Notes: generated from the sequence alone by a model not told the origin. Shown: positions 31,473 through 41,281, numbered from the stretch's first letter. The stretch: DNA of 46,411 nt from DAOVIY01 sp964513365 (GCA_964513365.1 CAZEMH010000002.1:1-46411), one strand, 5' to 3'. Numbers and translations: made by a program.

Positions 31473-32736
31473 ATTTAAACTTACAAAATTAAATAATGGA
31501 TTAAGGATTCTTACTGTTCCTTCAAAAGAATCACTTTCTTTTCAAATAACAGTTCTCGTTAATACAGGAGCTGATTTTGAAGATAAAGAAAACAATGGAA
31601 TTTCCCATTTTTTGGAGCATATGTCTTTCAAAGGAACCAAGAAGCGTCCTTCAAATTTAAGCATAGTCAAAGAATTAGATGCTGTTGGTGGATATTATAA
31701 TGCTTTTACAAGTGCAGAATATACAGGTTATTATACTTTTGTAGCGCAGCAAAAAAAGGATTTAGCTTTAGATATTATTTCTGATATTTATTTAAATTCT
31801 CAGTTTCCTAAAAAAGAAATAAAGAAAGAAAAAGGAGTAATAATTGAAGAAATTAACATGTACAGAGATGAACCTTCAAGATATGTGTGGGAGATTTGGA
31901 GAAAATTATTATACGGAGATCAAGCAGTCGGGCGTTCTATTTTAGGAACAAAAACAAATATTAAAAATTTTAAAAGAGAGGATTTTCTTAAATATTATGA
32001 ATCTCAATATAGAGCCAAATCTACTCTAGTTGTGGTCAGTGGAAATTTTAATGAAAAACAAATTATTAAGAAGGTAAAAGATTATTTTTATGGTATTAAG
32101 TTAGGAAGGGGCAAGACTAAAGAATTAGTAAAAGAAAAACAAAATAAGCCGCAAGTGTTTATAAAAAATAAAGAAACAGATCAAACTCATTTAATTTTAG
32201 GATTTAGGGGCATAAATTTATTTGATAAAAGAATTTATGCTTTAAAAGTCTTAAACTCTATTTTTGATGGAGGTATGTCCGGTATTCTGTTTCAGACTAT
32301 TAGGGAAAAATTAGGTGTGGCTTATTATATACACAGTAATCTTTCTTGTTTTACTGACCATGGTTTTTGGACAGTGGCGGCAGGAATAGATAATAATCGC
32401 GTAGAAGAGGTAATTAAGTCTGTTCTAGAAGAATGGAAAAAATTTAAAACTAAACCAGTTGATATTAAAGACATGAAAAAAGCTAAAAGCTATATTACTG
32501 GAAAGCTTGCTTTAAGATTAGAAAATGTTCATAATGTAGCTGACTATTTTGCTTTTCAGGAATTATTAAAGAAAAAGATAGAAACGCCAAAAGAATATTT
32601 AAAAAAGATTAAACAAGTTACTGCGCGAGACATTCAAAAAGTGGCAAAAGATTTATTAAAAACTCAATCTCTCAATTTGGCTTTAATAGGTCCTTATAAA
32701 AATAAACAAAAATTATTAAAATTACTCCATGTTTAA
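31465..32736 (+). CDS. M16-family zinc peptidase
   Basis: 423 residues. The inverted zinc motif HFLEH (His 48, Glu 51, His 52) is intact, with a distal Glu in KKEKGVIIEEINMYRDEP (about residue 127). The C-terminal half has the second M16 domain (FQTIREKLGVAYYIHS). Family members degrade peptides or process precursors; the substrate is unknown. No signal peptide. Overlaps the glycyl-tRNA synthetase gene by 8 nt and the next gene by 8 nt, so the three form one transcription unit. Confidence 0.9.
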   Translation: MYKFKLTKLNNGLRILTVPSKESLSFQITVLVNTGADFEDKENNGISHFLEHMSFKGTKKRPSNLSIVKELDAVGGYYNAFTSAEYTGYYTFVAQQKKDLALDIISDIYLNSQFPKKEIKKEKGVIIEEINMYRDEPSRYVWEIWRKLLYGDQAVGRSILGTKTNIKNFKREDFLKYYESQYRAKSTLVVVSGNFNEKQIIKKVKDYFYGIKLGRGKTKELVKEKQNKPQVFIKNKETDQTHLILGFRGINLFDKRIYALKVLNSIFDGGMSGILFQTIREKLGVAYYIHSNLSCFTDHGFWTVAAGIDNNRVEEVIKSVLEEWKKFKTKPVDIKDMKKAKSYITGKLALRLENVHNVADYFAFQELLKKKIETPKEYLKKIKQVTARDIQKVAKDLLKTQSLNLALIGPYKNKQKLLKLLHV

Positions 32737-33778
32737 AACAACTCAAAATATAGATATTTCCTGGCAAAGTATTCTACGGCTCTATATTATCTTATTAGCT
32801 TTTATCGCGGCTTGGTATTTTCGGCAGGTTATTTTCATAATTCTACTTGGTTTTATTGTGGCTTCGCTTTTGGATAGGCCGATAGATTATTTCGAAGAAA
32901 AATGGAAAAATCGCTGGCTATCAACTTTTATCATTTATTTTATTTTTTTAAGTGTATTAGGATTGATTGCTTATTTATTTATTCCGGTTTTTAATAATTA
33001 TATAGTTGGGTTTTTGGATTTTTTCCCGTCATGGATGGATAAAGGAACTTTTCTTCAGCTATGGCAAGGATGGCAATCTGTAGAGTTTCCAATACAAAAT
33101 TGGCTAAGTTTATTAGGTATTTCTCAAGGTCAACTATCAGAATTTTTGCTTCAGTCTGGTAATTTACTCACGAAGATTTTAGGAGGAGCTTTTTCTGCTT
33201 TTTTTGTTCTTCTTCTGTCTTTTTTCATTAATACAGAAAAAAAAGGAATAGAGAAAGCAATTCGTTTAATTTTCCCAAATGTTTATGAAGATTATGCAGT
33301 CTATCTTTGGGGGAAAACACGTCGCAAAGTCGGAAGTTGGTTTTTTAGCCAATTAATTCTTAGTTGTATAGTTGGGGTATTAGTTTTTATTAGTTTAAAA
33401 ATTTTAGGAGTTCCTCAGGCTGAATTTTTAGCGATATTAGCAGCTTTATTTGATTTTATTCCATATGTAGGTCCTTTAATTATTGGTTTCATAGCGTTTT
33501 TAGTTGGAATAAGTCAAAGCTTATTCCTGGGTATTTCAATACTAATTATTTTTATTGTTATTCAAGCTATTGAAGGTTTTATTAGTCCTGTATTGCGAGC
33601 GAAAACAATGAAGTTAAATCCTTTAGTAATTATTTTAGCTGTCTTGATAGGAGGAAAATTAGCTGGAGTGGCCGGAATTATTATTGCTTTGCCATTGGCA
33701 GCGGCTGCAATCGAATTGATTAGAGATATCCAGACAGGTCGTATTACTGCTTATTTGCCACAGAAAAAACTTCTGTAA
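32729..33778 (+). CDS. AI-2E/PerM-family membrane protein
   Basis: 349 residues with several hydrophobic helices grouped as 2-1-4/5: two near residues 15-50, one near 62-85, then several in the second half (LSFFINTEKKG; ILAALFDFIPYVGPLIIGFIA at about 234-254; SPVLRAKTMKLNPLVIILAVL). These are the PF01594-type signatures. Members are efflux or transport proteins for diverse substrates; no specific one is predictable. Overlaps the M16 gene by 8 nt. Confidence 0.88.
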   Translation: MFKTTQNIDISWQSILRLYIILLAFIAAWYFRQVIFIILLGFIVASLLDRPIDYFEEKWKNRWLSTFIIYFIFLSVLGLIAYLFIPVFNNYIVGFLDFFPSWMDKGTFLQLWQGWQSVEFPIQNWLSLLGISQGQLSEFLLQSGNLLTKILGGAFSAFFVLLLSFFINTEKKGIEKAIRLIFPNVYEDYAVYLWGKTRRKVGSWFFSQLILSCIVGVLVFISLKILGVPQAEFLAILAALFDFIPYVGPLIIGFIAFLVGISQSLFLGISILIIFIVIQAIEGFISPVLRAKTMKLNPLVIILAVLIGGKLAGVAGIIIALPLAAAAIELIRDIQTGRITAYLPQKKLL

Positions 33779-33804
33779 AAATAATCCAATCATATTTGTA
33801 AAAT

Positions 33805-33815
33805 AGCCCCATCGT
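33805..33815 (+). repeat. AGCCCCATCGT leader element, copy 2
   Basis: Identical to the element at 17127-17137, and again placed directly (2 nt) before the start codon of a LAGLIDADG gene, where a ribosome-binding site would be expected. It does not resemble a Shine-Dalgarno sequence. Confidence 0.75.
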
Positions 33816-33817
33816 AT

Positions 33818-34834
33818 ATGAAAAGTATTTTAATATCAAAAGTTGATTTAAAAGATTTATATTTAAATAAAAAACTCACTACTTATGATATAGCCGAATT
33901 CTATAATTGTTCTCAGGGAACAATATGGAAGAGATTGAAAAGATTTAATATAAAAACGAGATCTTCTTGGAATAAGGTTAATCTTTCTAAGAAAAAACTG
34001 AGGGATTTATATACTAAAGATAAATTATCTACTTGGCAGATAGAAAAGATTCTGAAAATATCCAGGAGCACAATCTATAGAAAACTTATTGAATACAATA
34101 TTCAAATAAGAAATCTGGCGCAATCTCATATTATTTATCCACGAAAGAATTTTAATGGGAATAACACAAAAAAAGCTTATCTTGTTGGTTTCGCAATTGG
34201 GGATTTAAGAGTAAGAAAAGTATATAAAAATAGTGAAACAATTCACATTGATTGTAGCTCTACTAAGAAAGAACAGATAAAACTTATATCAGATTTATTT
34301 AAATCTTACGGAAGAGTTTGGATTAGTAAACCCAATAGAATAAAGGCCGTCCAAATAGAGTGTTCTGTTAATGATTCTTTCAGTTTTTTGTTAGAAAAGA
34401 GAAAATCTTTAGATGGTTGGATTTTAAATAATAAAAGATATTTCTTTTCTTTTTTAGCAGGTTTTACTGATGCTGAAGGATGTATTTCAGTGACATCAAG
34501 AGGACAAGCTTTCTATTCTTTAGGAAATTATAATGATAAACTCCTAAAACAAATAAGAGGCAGACTTATCCGATGGGGAATAGAAGTACCGAGGATGACT
34601 GAAAGCCGAACGCATTTAGGGTATACTACTAAGGAGGGCTATACAATTAATCATATTTATTGGATATTACATATCAATAAAAAACAATTTCTTCTGTTAT
34701 TATTTAATTTAATAAGCCCATATCTTAAGCATTCTGCAAAAATTCGGGGGTTATTAAAAGCTCAAAAAAATATCAAAGAAAGAAATAAAAAATTCTTTAA
34801 TTTAAAACAAAACATAAATAAACGTAATTCCTAA
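33818..34834 (+). CDS. LAGLIDADG homing endonuclease with two N-terminal helix-turn-helix units
   Basis: 338 residues. Residues about 5-48 and 52-97 are two copies of a helix-turn-helix unit (LKDLYLNKKLTTYDIAEFYN and LRDLYTKDKLSTWQIEKILK), as in resolvase-like DNA-binding parts. The LAGLIDADG motifs are LVGFAIGDL (122-130) and LAGFTDAEG (213-221). It is a free-standing gene between the PerM-like gene and metG, both intact, so it did not insert inside a host gene. The HTH part may give extra DNA-site specificity or self-regulation. Start fixed by the first HTH repeat. Confidence 0.87.
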   Translation: MKSILISKVDLKDLYLNKKLTTYDIAEFYNCSQGTIWKRLKRFNIKTRSSWNKVNLSKKKLRDLYTKDKLSTWQIEKILKISRSTIYRKLIEYNIQIRNLAQSHIIYPRKNFNGNNTKKAYLVGFAIGDLRVRKVYKNSETIHIDCSSTKKEQIKLISDLFKSYGRVWISKPNRIKAVQIECSVNDSFSFLLEKRKSLDGWILNNKRYFFSFLAGFTDAEGCISVTSRGQAFYSLGNYNDKLLKQIRGRLIRWGIEVPRMTESRTHLGYTTKEGYTINHIYWILHINKKQFLLLLFNLISPYLKHSAKIRGLLKAQKNIKERNKKFFNLKQNINKRNS

Positions 34835-34847
34835 AAACAAACTTTTC

Positions 34848-36326
34848 ATGTCTAAACCTTACATTTATATTTCCACTGCTATTGATTATCCTTCTAATAG
34901 GCCACATCTCGGGCATGCTTTAGAAAAAATTCAAGCTGATGCTTTGGCGCGTTACTTTAGATTTCAGAAAAAAGAAGTATATTTTAGTACTGGAACCGAT
35001 GAACATGGTTTGAAGATTCAAAAGAGCGCAGAAAAAGTAAAAAAAACACCTCAGCAATTTATTGATGAAATGAGTGGCTATTTTAAGAATCTAGATGAAT
35101 CTTTGAATATTTCTTACGATGATTTTATTAGAACATCTGAATCACGACATATAAAAGTAGTAGAAGAGATAATTAAGAAAATCTATCAAAAAGGAGATAT
35201 TTACAAAGGTAAATATAAAGGTCTTTATTGCGTAGAATGTGAAACTTATTATTTACCAAAAGACACTTTGGATGGAAAGTGTCCCATTCATCATTTACCA
35301 TTAGAACAAGTTGAGGAAGAAACATATTTTTTTAAGATGAGTAAATACCAAGAGAAAATATTAAAATATATTCAAAGGAAACCCAACTTTATTATTCCAG
35401 AAAACAGAAAGAAGGAAATTCTTAATCGCCTTTCTGAACCTATCCAGGATTTAAGTATTTCTCGTAGAAATGTTAAATGGGGTATTCCTTTACCTTGGGA
35501 CAAAGAATTTACTTTGTTTGTTTGGATAGATGCTTTAATTAATTATTTATCCACTTTAGATTATCCAAAAGAGAAATTTAGAAAATTTTGGTCGGATCAA
35601 AATGAAATTTACCATATAATCGGAAAAGATATTATTTGGCATCACAGTGTTATTTGGAGCAGTTTATTGCTTTCAGCTGGTTTGCCTCTGCCTAAAACTA
35701 TTTTTGTTCATGGTTTTATTACTGTTGAGGGAGAAAAAATGTCAAAATCTTTAGGAAATATTATTAATCCTGTAGAGTTAGTTGAAAAATATAGCGCTGA
35801 TGTAGTGCGTTATTTTCTTCTTCGGGAGTTTTCTCCCTTTGAAGATGGTGATTTTTCCGAGACTAGATTAAAAGAACGTTATAATAGCGATTTAGCGCAA
35901 GGTTTAGGTAATTTACTTTCACGAGTTTTAGCTTTAGGGGAACAGTACGGAAAACAGATATTGGTTCAATGTTTGGATACTGATTTGGTTACTAAATCTT
36001 GGAGCGGTTATAAAAAACAGATGGAAGAATTTTGTTTTAATGACGCTTTAGCAACTATTTGGAGTTTAATTTCTTATTGCGATAAATATATCAGCGATAC
36101 AAAACCATGGGAAAAAATAAGCGATAAAAAAGAATTTGAAAAGATTTTAGGTGAATTAATATATATATTAGGAAATATTTCTTTAATGCTTTCTCCGATA
36201 ATGCCTGAAACATCTAAAAAAATACTTGAATTTCTTAAACTACAAAATATATCAAAAGAAAGCTGGTTGTCACAAAAAGTTTTACTTAAAAAACAATCGC
36301 CTCTATTTCCAAAAAAAGAATCATAA
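34848..36326 (+). CDS. metG: Methionyl-tRNA synthetase
   Basis: Class I synthetase for tRNA-Met. 492 residues: HIGH-type motif HLGH (20-23) after the AIDYPSNRP lead, a metal-binding knuckle CVEC...CPIHH (about 124-148), KMSKS near 297-301 (GEKMSKSLGN), and a helical anticodon-binding domain. It lacks the C-terminal tRNA-binding extension of some bacterial forms. The ATG is 13 nt behind the homing endonuclease gene and 8 nt ahead of tatD. Confidence 0.96.
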   Translation: MSKPYIYISTAIDYPSNRPHLGHALEKIQADALARYFRFQKKEVYFSTGTDEHGLKIQKSAEKVKKTPQQFIDEMSGYFKNLDESLNISYDDFIRTSESRHIKVVEEIIKKIYQKGDIYKGKYKGLYCVECETYYLPKDTLDGKCPIHHLPLEQVEEETYFFKMSKYQEKILKYIQRKPNFIIPENRKKEILNRLSEPIQDLSISRRNVKWGIPLPWDKEFTLFVWIDALINYLSTLDYPKEKFRKFWSDQNEIYHIIGKDIIWHHSVIWSSLLLSAGLPLPKTIFVHGFITVEGEKMSKSLGNIINPVELVEKYSADVVRYFLLREFSPFEDGDFSETRLKERYNSDLAQGLGNLLSRVLALGEQYGKQILVQCLDTDLVTKSWSGYKKQMEEFCFNDALATIWSLISYCDKYISDTKPWEKISDKKEFEKILGELIYILGNISLMLSPIMPETSKKILEFLKLQNISKESWLSQKVLLKKQSPLFPKKES

Positions 36327-36334
36327 AGTTAATT

Positions 36335-37168
36335 ATGTTTTTTGACTCCCATACGCATTTAAATTTAGCTGCTTTTGACGAAGATAGAGAAGAAATAATA
36401 AAAAAGACTCTGGAACAGGGTGTTTTTATGATTAATGTAGGAACTTGTTATGAAACTTCCAAAAAAGCAGTAGAAATTGCTCAACAATATGAAAATTGTT
36501 GGGCTACTGTAGGTTTACATCCTAGCCATACAATACCAACGAAAATAGACAAAAATGAATTAGCAATAAATACCAATGGGAATGTATCTGAAGCAGAAAC
36601 CTTTAATGAAAAATTTGAGCTACTTTTAAAAGAATCAAAAGTAATAGCCATTGGTGAGTGCGGGCTGGATTATAGTTATTTGAAAGATTTTTCTGAAAAG
36701 GACCGAATAAAATATAAAAAAACCCAAGAAGAAGAATTTAGAAAACAAATTCAGATAGCAAAAAAATATAATTTACCTTTATCTCTTCATATACGCGATT
36801 TATATGAAAAAGCTCTAATAATTCTAGAAGAAGAAAAATATAAAGGAGAGGCAGTATTTCATTTTTTTACTGGTAATATAACTCAGGCGCAAAAAATATT
36901 AGAAAAAGGATTTTATTTGGGTTTTTCAGGCATCATTACATATTCAGAAACAATGAACGATATTATTAAAGCTGTGCCGCTTGAAAAGATATTAATTGAA
37001 ACAGACGCTCCTTATGTAGCGCCAGTTCCTTATAGAGGTGATAGAAATGAGCCAATTTATGTAAAGGAAGTAGCTAAAAAGATTGCTGAGATAAAAAAAC
37101 TTCCTCTAAAAGAAATAGAGGAAGCTACGTTTAATAATGCTCTGCGTTTGTTTAGAATTAAATTTTAA
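36335..37168 (+). CDS. tatD: TatD-family metal-dependent DNase
   Basis: 277 residues. The TIM-barrel metallohydrolase motifs are present: FDSHTHLN (about 3-10), GECGLDYSYL (about 108-117), LHIRD (about 150-154), HFFTG and ETDAPYVAP near 225-233. TatD enzymes have 3'-5' exonuclease activity in DNA repair and turnover. An insertion of about 25 residues near 68-95 is longer than usual. It converges with rnj, with only a 9-bp gap and no room for a terminator. Confidence 0.92.
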   Translation: MFFDSHTHLNLAAFDEDREEIIKKTLEQGVFMINVGTCYETSKKAVEIAQQYENCWATVGLHPSHTIPTKIDKNELAINTNGNVSEAETFNEKFELLLKESKVIAIGECGLDYSYLKDFSEKDRIKYKKTQEEEFRKQIQIAKKYNLPLSLHIRDLYEKALIILEEEKYKGEAVFHFFTGNITQAQKILEKGFYLGFSGIITYSETMNDIIKAVPLEKILIETDAPYVAPVPYRGDRNEPIYVKEVAKKIAEIKKLPLKEIEEATFNNALRLFRIKF

Positions 37169-37177
37169 ATTATTATT

Positions 37178-38881
37178 TTAGATCTCGATAACAATTGGCA
37201 ACACCATTGGTCGGCGTTGTGTTTTTTTAAACAGGAATAAACCAATCTGCTCTTTTAAATTGTTACAGATATAACTTTCGTTAAATGTATTTCCACTAGT
37301 GGAATGGCTAACAACTTCTCTAACCAGTTTTTTAACATGATTTATTAATTCTTTTGATTCTTTCATGTATACAAATCCTTGAGAGATAATTTCTGGATTG
37401 TTGTGAAGTAAACCCGTTTTTCTATCAACTAAAGCAATAACAATAAATATTCCATCTTTAGAAAGGGTCTGTCTTGCTCGAAGCACTACTTCTTTTATAT
37501 CTCCTACTCCTAATCCGTCAACCATTATATAGTTTGTTGGAACGAATTTTTCAGTGGCAGTTATTTTATTTTTTGTTAATTCAATTATTTGGCCATTTGT
37601 TCCTGTTACAATATTTTGTTTGCTAATGCCTAAAGATTCTGCTACTTCGCTATGAAGTTTTAACATAGAAAAATGACCATGAATAGGCATAAAGAAACGC
37701 GGTTTTGTAAGATTAATCATCATTTTTGAATCATCTTGATAGCCATGCCCAGAAGCATGAATATCAACCATTTTATAATGGTAGATACTAGCGCCTTGTT
37801 TTGCTAAATTGTCTTTTAAGTTTTGAACAGCCAATTCATTTCCTGGAACGACAGAAGAAGAAAAGATCACAGTATCTCCTTTTTGTATTCTTAAATACTT
37901 GTGCTCTTTATTTACTATTCTCATCAGAGTGGCTTCATTTTCACCTTGCGCGCCAGTACATAATATTGTTAATTTTTGTGGATTAAGCCGATTTGCTTCT
38001 TTCCAATTGATTATAGTTCCTTTCTTAACACTTATATATTTTAATTTCTCCGCAATAGCTAAATTAGTTCTCATGGCATAACCTTGAATAACGATTTTGC
38101 GATTATATTTTTCTGATAACCAGATAGCTTGCTGAAGCCTGTTAATTAATGAAGCAAATGTGGCTAATATAATCCTTCCTTTTGTTTGCGCAAAAAGAGT
38201 GTCTAAATTATCCATTATGGTTTTTTCAGAAATAGAATGTCCTGGATTTTCTATTCCAGTTGAGTCAGACATTAGAAGTTGTACGCCTTGTGATGCGAGT
38301 ATGGCAATTCGTGATAAATCTGCTGGTTTATCACCGATAGGCTGAAAATCAAACTTAAAATCAGTTGCATACATGATTAATCCATGCGGTGTATTAATAG
38401 CTAATCCTAAAGTATCAGGTATATTGTGGTTTAAATGAAACGGAGAAATTTTAAAGGGACCCAATGTTGTAAATTTATTTGGACTTATATTCTCAATATT
38501 TAATTTATTTAAATTAGGAAAATCTTCTTGTCTTTTTAGAATTATGCCACGGCTTAAAGGGGGAGCATAAATAGTTGGATAATTTAATTTATCAATTAGA
38601 TAGGGTATAGCCCCAATATGGTCATAGTGGGCATGAGTAATGAAAACTCCTAATATTTTTTTCTCAGGATGGCTAGTCAGATATTCGATATTAGGAATAA
38701 TGAAATCAATACCAGGCATATCTTCATCAGGAAATTGTAGCCCCATATCAACAATCAGGATTTGGTTATCATATTCAAAAAGAGTCATATTGCGTCCAAT
38801 TTCCTCTAGCCCGCCTAACGGAATAATTTTTAATGGATTAGAGAGTGTTTTTGTTCTTTTGTAAAATTTTTTGCGTTTCAT
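37178..38881 (-). CDS. rnj: Ribonuclease J
   Basis: Metallo-beta-lactamase/beta-CASP ribonuclease with endo- and 5'-3' exonuclease activity. 567 residues: HAHYDH motif with His 83, His 85, Asp 87, His 88, the STGIENPGHS loop, beta-CASP motifs with TFASLINRLQQ and the HASGHGYQDD site, and a C-terminal domain. The ATG is 23 nt behind tRNA-Leu(CAG) on the same strand, so it is likely co-transcribed with that tRNA. The lead is A-rich without Shine-Dalgarno sequence. Confidence 0.95.
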   Translation of the reverse strand: MKRKKFYKRTKTLSNPLKIIPLGGLEEIGRNMTLFEYDNQILIVDMGLQFPDEDMPGIDFIIPNIEYLTSHPEKKILGVFITHAHYDHIGAIPYLIDKLNYPTIYAPPLSRGIILKRQEDFPNLNKLNIENISPNKFTTLGPFKISPFHLNHNIPDTLGLAINTPHGLIMYATDFKFDFQPIGDKPADLSRIAILASQGVQLLMSDSTGIENPGHSISEKTIMDNLDTLFAQTKGRIILATFASLINRLQQAIWLSEKYNRKIVIQGYAMRTNLAIAEKLKYISVKKGTIINWKEANRLNPQKLTILCTGAQGENEATLMRIVNKEHKYLRIQKGDTVIFSSSVVPGNELAVQNLKDNLAKQGASIYHYKMVDIHASGHGYQDDSKMMINLTKPRFFMPIHGHFSMLKLHSEVAESLGISKQNIVTGTNGQIIELTKNKITATEKFVPTNYIMVDGLGVGDIKEVVLRARQTLSKDGIFIVIALVDRKTGLLHNNPEIISQGFVYMKESKELINHVKKLVREVVSHSTSGNTFNESYICNNLKEQIGLFLFKKTQRRPMVLPIVIEI

Positions 38882-38904
38882 TTTTTTATTTTTTTTATTT
38901 TATG

Positions 38905-38990
38905 TGCCGCAGGTGGGATTTGAACCCACATCCCAAAAACTAGGGACACGGTTCTGAACCGTGCGCGTCTACCAATTCCGCCACCGCGGC
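38905..38990 (-). tRNA. tRNA-Leu(CAG)
   Basis: Acceptor GCCGCGG/CTGCGGC, anticodon stem CACGG/CCGTG, loop TTCAGAA (anticodon CAG), long variable arm, T stem GTGGG/CCCAC, discriminator A; ACAT follows, so no CCA. It lies between the solute-binding protein gene and rnj. Confidence 0.94.
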
Positions 38991-38997
38991 AAATTCA

Positions 38998-40650
38998 TTA
39001 TTTTTTATTTATAATTGTACGTTTCGTGTATATATACCAATTTTCAATATCAGTAAATCTTTCTGATGGAATATTGGCATATTGAGTGTTATTTCCCTTA
39101 ACTTTTTGCGGGAGGATATAAAGATAAAATGGGTTATAAAGGAAAAGAGCTGGCTTATCTTCAAAGAACATCTCCTGAATCATTTTCATATCATTTATTC
39201 GCTGTTCTTCATTAAAATCTTGTCGCATTCTTTCTATAAGCTCATCTAAATCTTTGCTTTGATAAGCGGAGAGATTAAGGCCAGGATCAGTTACTTGAGA
39301 AGAATGCCAAAAAGAGAACAGGTCAGGATCTTGTCCAATGATTTCTCCAAAAAGTAATGCATCATAAGATCGAGTTTGGATTATTTCTTTTTCAAGAGTA
39401 GCTAATGGAAGTATTTGTAATTCTACAGAAATTCCTATTTCTTCCCAGTAAGTTGCTAAATAATTAGCCACTCTAATTAGTTCAAAATTATCAGGAAGAG
39501 AAAGGATAAATTTTCTTTGATCTTCATCTAACTGTTCAATAATCTTTTTTGCTTTTTCTGGCGAATATTCTGGTGAAAGATTAAATTCCTCTCCTAGAAA
39601 TCCCGTAGTAAAAGGTCCTCCCAAAAGAAAAGCTTGGTTTTTTAATATTTCCGTGATTAATTCTTGACGTGGTATTGCTAAATCCAATGCTTTACGAATT
39701 TCTTTTTGGCTGAATAAAGATTTTTTTGAATTTAAAAATACTGCATAATAACGAGGAAGAAACAAGGAAGCAATTTGGATATTTTTTTTGTTTTTAAAAA
39801 AATCTACATCTTCAATTAGTATAGGAGAAAGACCATCAACCTCTTTTTTTAATAATCCGCTTTTAGCCAAATCATAATTATCATAAGAGCGGAAAATTAA
39901 TTTAGAAATAAATGGTTCTTTTTGGAAATAGTTTTCATTAGCTGCTAAAGAGTAACTAATTATTTTTCCTGCTTTGTTTTTTTCTAAACTATCAAAAAGA
40001 TATGGCCCTGTTCCAATTGGTTTAAGGTTGTAATCAGCTGATAGAAAATTTCTTGATTCAATATTTTCCCAAATATGTTTTGGAAGTATCTTTAATGTAA
40101 GATTTTGCAGGAAAGGCTGGTAAGGATTTTTAAGATTAAAACGCACAACATGAGTCCCGAGTTTTTCTACAATAACTCCTCCCCAATTTAATCTTAAAGG
40201 ACTTCTTATTCTTGGGTCTTGAATTGTTTCAATTGTAAAGATTACATCATCTGCTGTAAAAGCCATTCCATCATGCCAATAAACATTATCTTTAAGAAAA
40301 ACGATGTATGTCCTGCCATCTTCACTAATTTCTGTTTTTTCTGCTAAGCTGGTAATTAATTTTCCTTGTCCGTCAATTGAATAAAGGCCATCATAAATTA
40401 ATTCTATCAGGTCTTTGTCATAATCATTAGATTGAGCTAAAACCGGATTGATATAAGATGGACGGCCAATAACGCCTAAACGTAAAACTCCTCCTTTTTG
40501 TGGTTCAAGCGTAGTAAATCTGCAGACAAAATTAAAGATTAAAAGAAAAATGCCGGCAAGTAAGAGAAACAAAAACAAGAAGCTGAGAGCTTTTTCTTTT
40601 GATGGTAATTTTAACCACTTTCTAAACAAAGAATTAAAAATGGTTTTCAT
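38998..40650 (-). CDS. Family 5 extracellular solute-binding protein (peptide/nickel type), membrane-anchored
   Basis: 550 residues. An N-terminal hydrophobic helix (about 23-44) anchors it; no lipobox is seen. The body has the SBP_bac_5 pattern: GGVLRLGVIGRPSYINPVLA near 54-73, ELIYDGLYSIDGQG, VYWHDGMAFTADDVIFTIE. Such proteins normally deliver oligopeptides to an ABC permease, but no permease or ATPase genes are next to it. It is followed by tRNA-Leu and preceded by secG on the same strand. Confidence 0.87.
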   Translation of the reverse strand: MKTIFNSLFRKWLKLPSKEKALSFLFLFLLLAGIFLLIFNFVCRFTTLEPQKGGVLRLGVIGRPSYINPVLAQSNDYDKDLIELIYDGLYSIDGQGKLITSLAEKTEISEDGRTYIVFLKDNVYWHDGMAFTADDVIFTIETIQDPRIRSPLRLNWGGVIVEKLGTHVVRFNLKNPYQPFLQNLTLKILPKHIWENIESRNFLSADYNLKPIGTGPYLFDSLEKNKAGKIISYSLAANENYFQKEPFISKLIFRSYDNYDLAKSGLLKKEVDGLSPILIEDVDFFKNKKNIQIASLFLPRYYAVFLNSKKSLFSQKEIRKALDLAIPRQELITEILKNQAFLLGGPFTTGFLGEEFNLSPEYSPEKAKKIIEQLDEDQRKFILSLPDNFELIRVANYLATYWEEIGISVELQILPLATLEKEIIQTRSYDALLFGEIIGQDPDLFSFWHSSQVTDPGLNLSAYQSKDLDELIERMRQDFNEEQRINDMKMIQEMFFEDKPALFLYNPFYLYILPQKVKGNNTQYANIPSERFTDIENWYIYTKRTIINKK

Positions 40651-40671
40651 TAAAATAAATAAACGAAAAAA

Positions 40672-40890
40672 TTAAATCAGGAATGAAATTACTGAGAGAG
40701 CAATAAATAAACCCCCTAATATAATCGTGAATATGAAAATTGTTTTTTCTAAGCCTCTTCGGCTGCCATAAAATTGAGATGATATTCCTCCTAATACTCC
40801 CATGCCTCCGCCACGCTGTTGTAAAAGCACAAGCGCTATAAGAATGACGCCGATAACAATTTGAGCAATAGCTAAATTAAATTGATTCAT
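40672..40890 (-). CDS. secG: Preprotein translocase subunit SecG
   Basis: 72 residues, two TM helices (about 7-24 and 50-71) joined by the conserved GGGMGVLGG...GSRRGLEK loop. Accessory subunit of the SecYEG channel. Length and loop are typical. Confidence 0.9.
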   Translation of the reverse strand: MNQFNLAIAQIVIGVILIALVLLQQRGGGMGVLGGISSQFYGSRRGLEKTIFIFTIILGGLFIALSVISFLI

Positions 40891-40895
40891 AGTTA

Positions 40896-41246
40896 TTATT
40901 TAATCTTATATGAAAAAGAATTAAAGATACTGATTATAACCGATGCAGCAAACCAAGTAAAATAACTTTCTATTATTAATACTGGCATTAAAATAGAAGC
41001 TGTTTTTAAAAGAATAATGTTAATAACTAAAGCAAAAATACCAAAAGTTATCCAAATAAGCGGGAGGAAAAGAAATCGCAGTATAGGCTTTATTAATAAA
41101 TTAAGAAGCGACAGAATGAAAGCAAAAATAATTAGCTGCTCTAATGTCCCATTAAAATGAAAATCATTAAATAAATAGCCTAATAGCCTAATGGCAATTA
41201 TATTAAGAATAATGCCAAAAAAAAGTTTCTTTAAAAGACGTATCAT
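40896..41246 (-). CDS. Four-helix membrane protein, phage-holin-4/DUF360-like
   Basis: 116 residues with four hydrophobic segments and the NLLIKPILRFLFLPLIWITFGIFALVIN core typical in pattern of the phage_holin_4_2 family (shorter match quoted in parts: NLLIKPILRFLFLPL, TFGIFALVIN). Function in bacteria is unknown; it is not evidence of a prophage. It starts right after gpmI on the same strand and is 5 nt ahead of secG. Confidence 0.72.
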   Translation of the reverse strand: MIRLLKKLFFGIILNIIAIRLLGYLFNDFHFNGTLEQLIIFAFILSLLNLLIKPILRFLFLPLIWITFGIFALVINIILLKTASILMPVLIIESYFTWFAASVIISIFNSFSYKIK

Positions 41247-41281
41247 TAATATAAATATTATATGTTAATAAAGGGAAAAAG

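Noticed and set aside
40896..41246. Prophage because of a holin-like family match
   Set aside because: The family is common on bacterial chromosomes, and no other phage genes are near.
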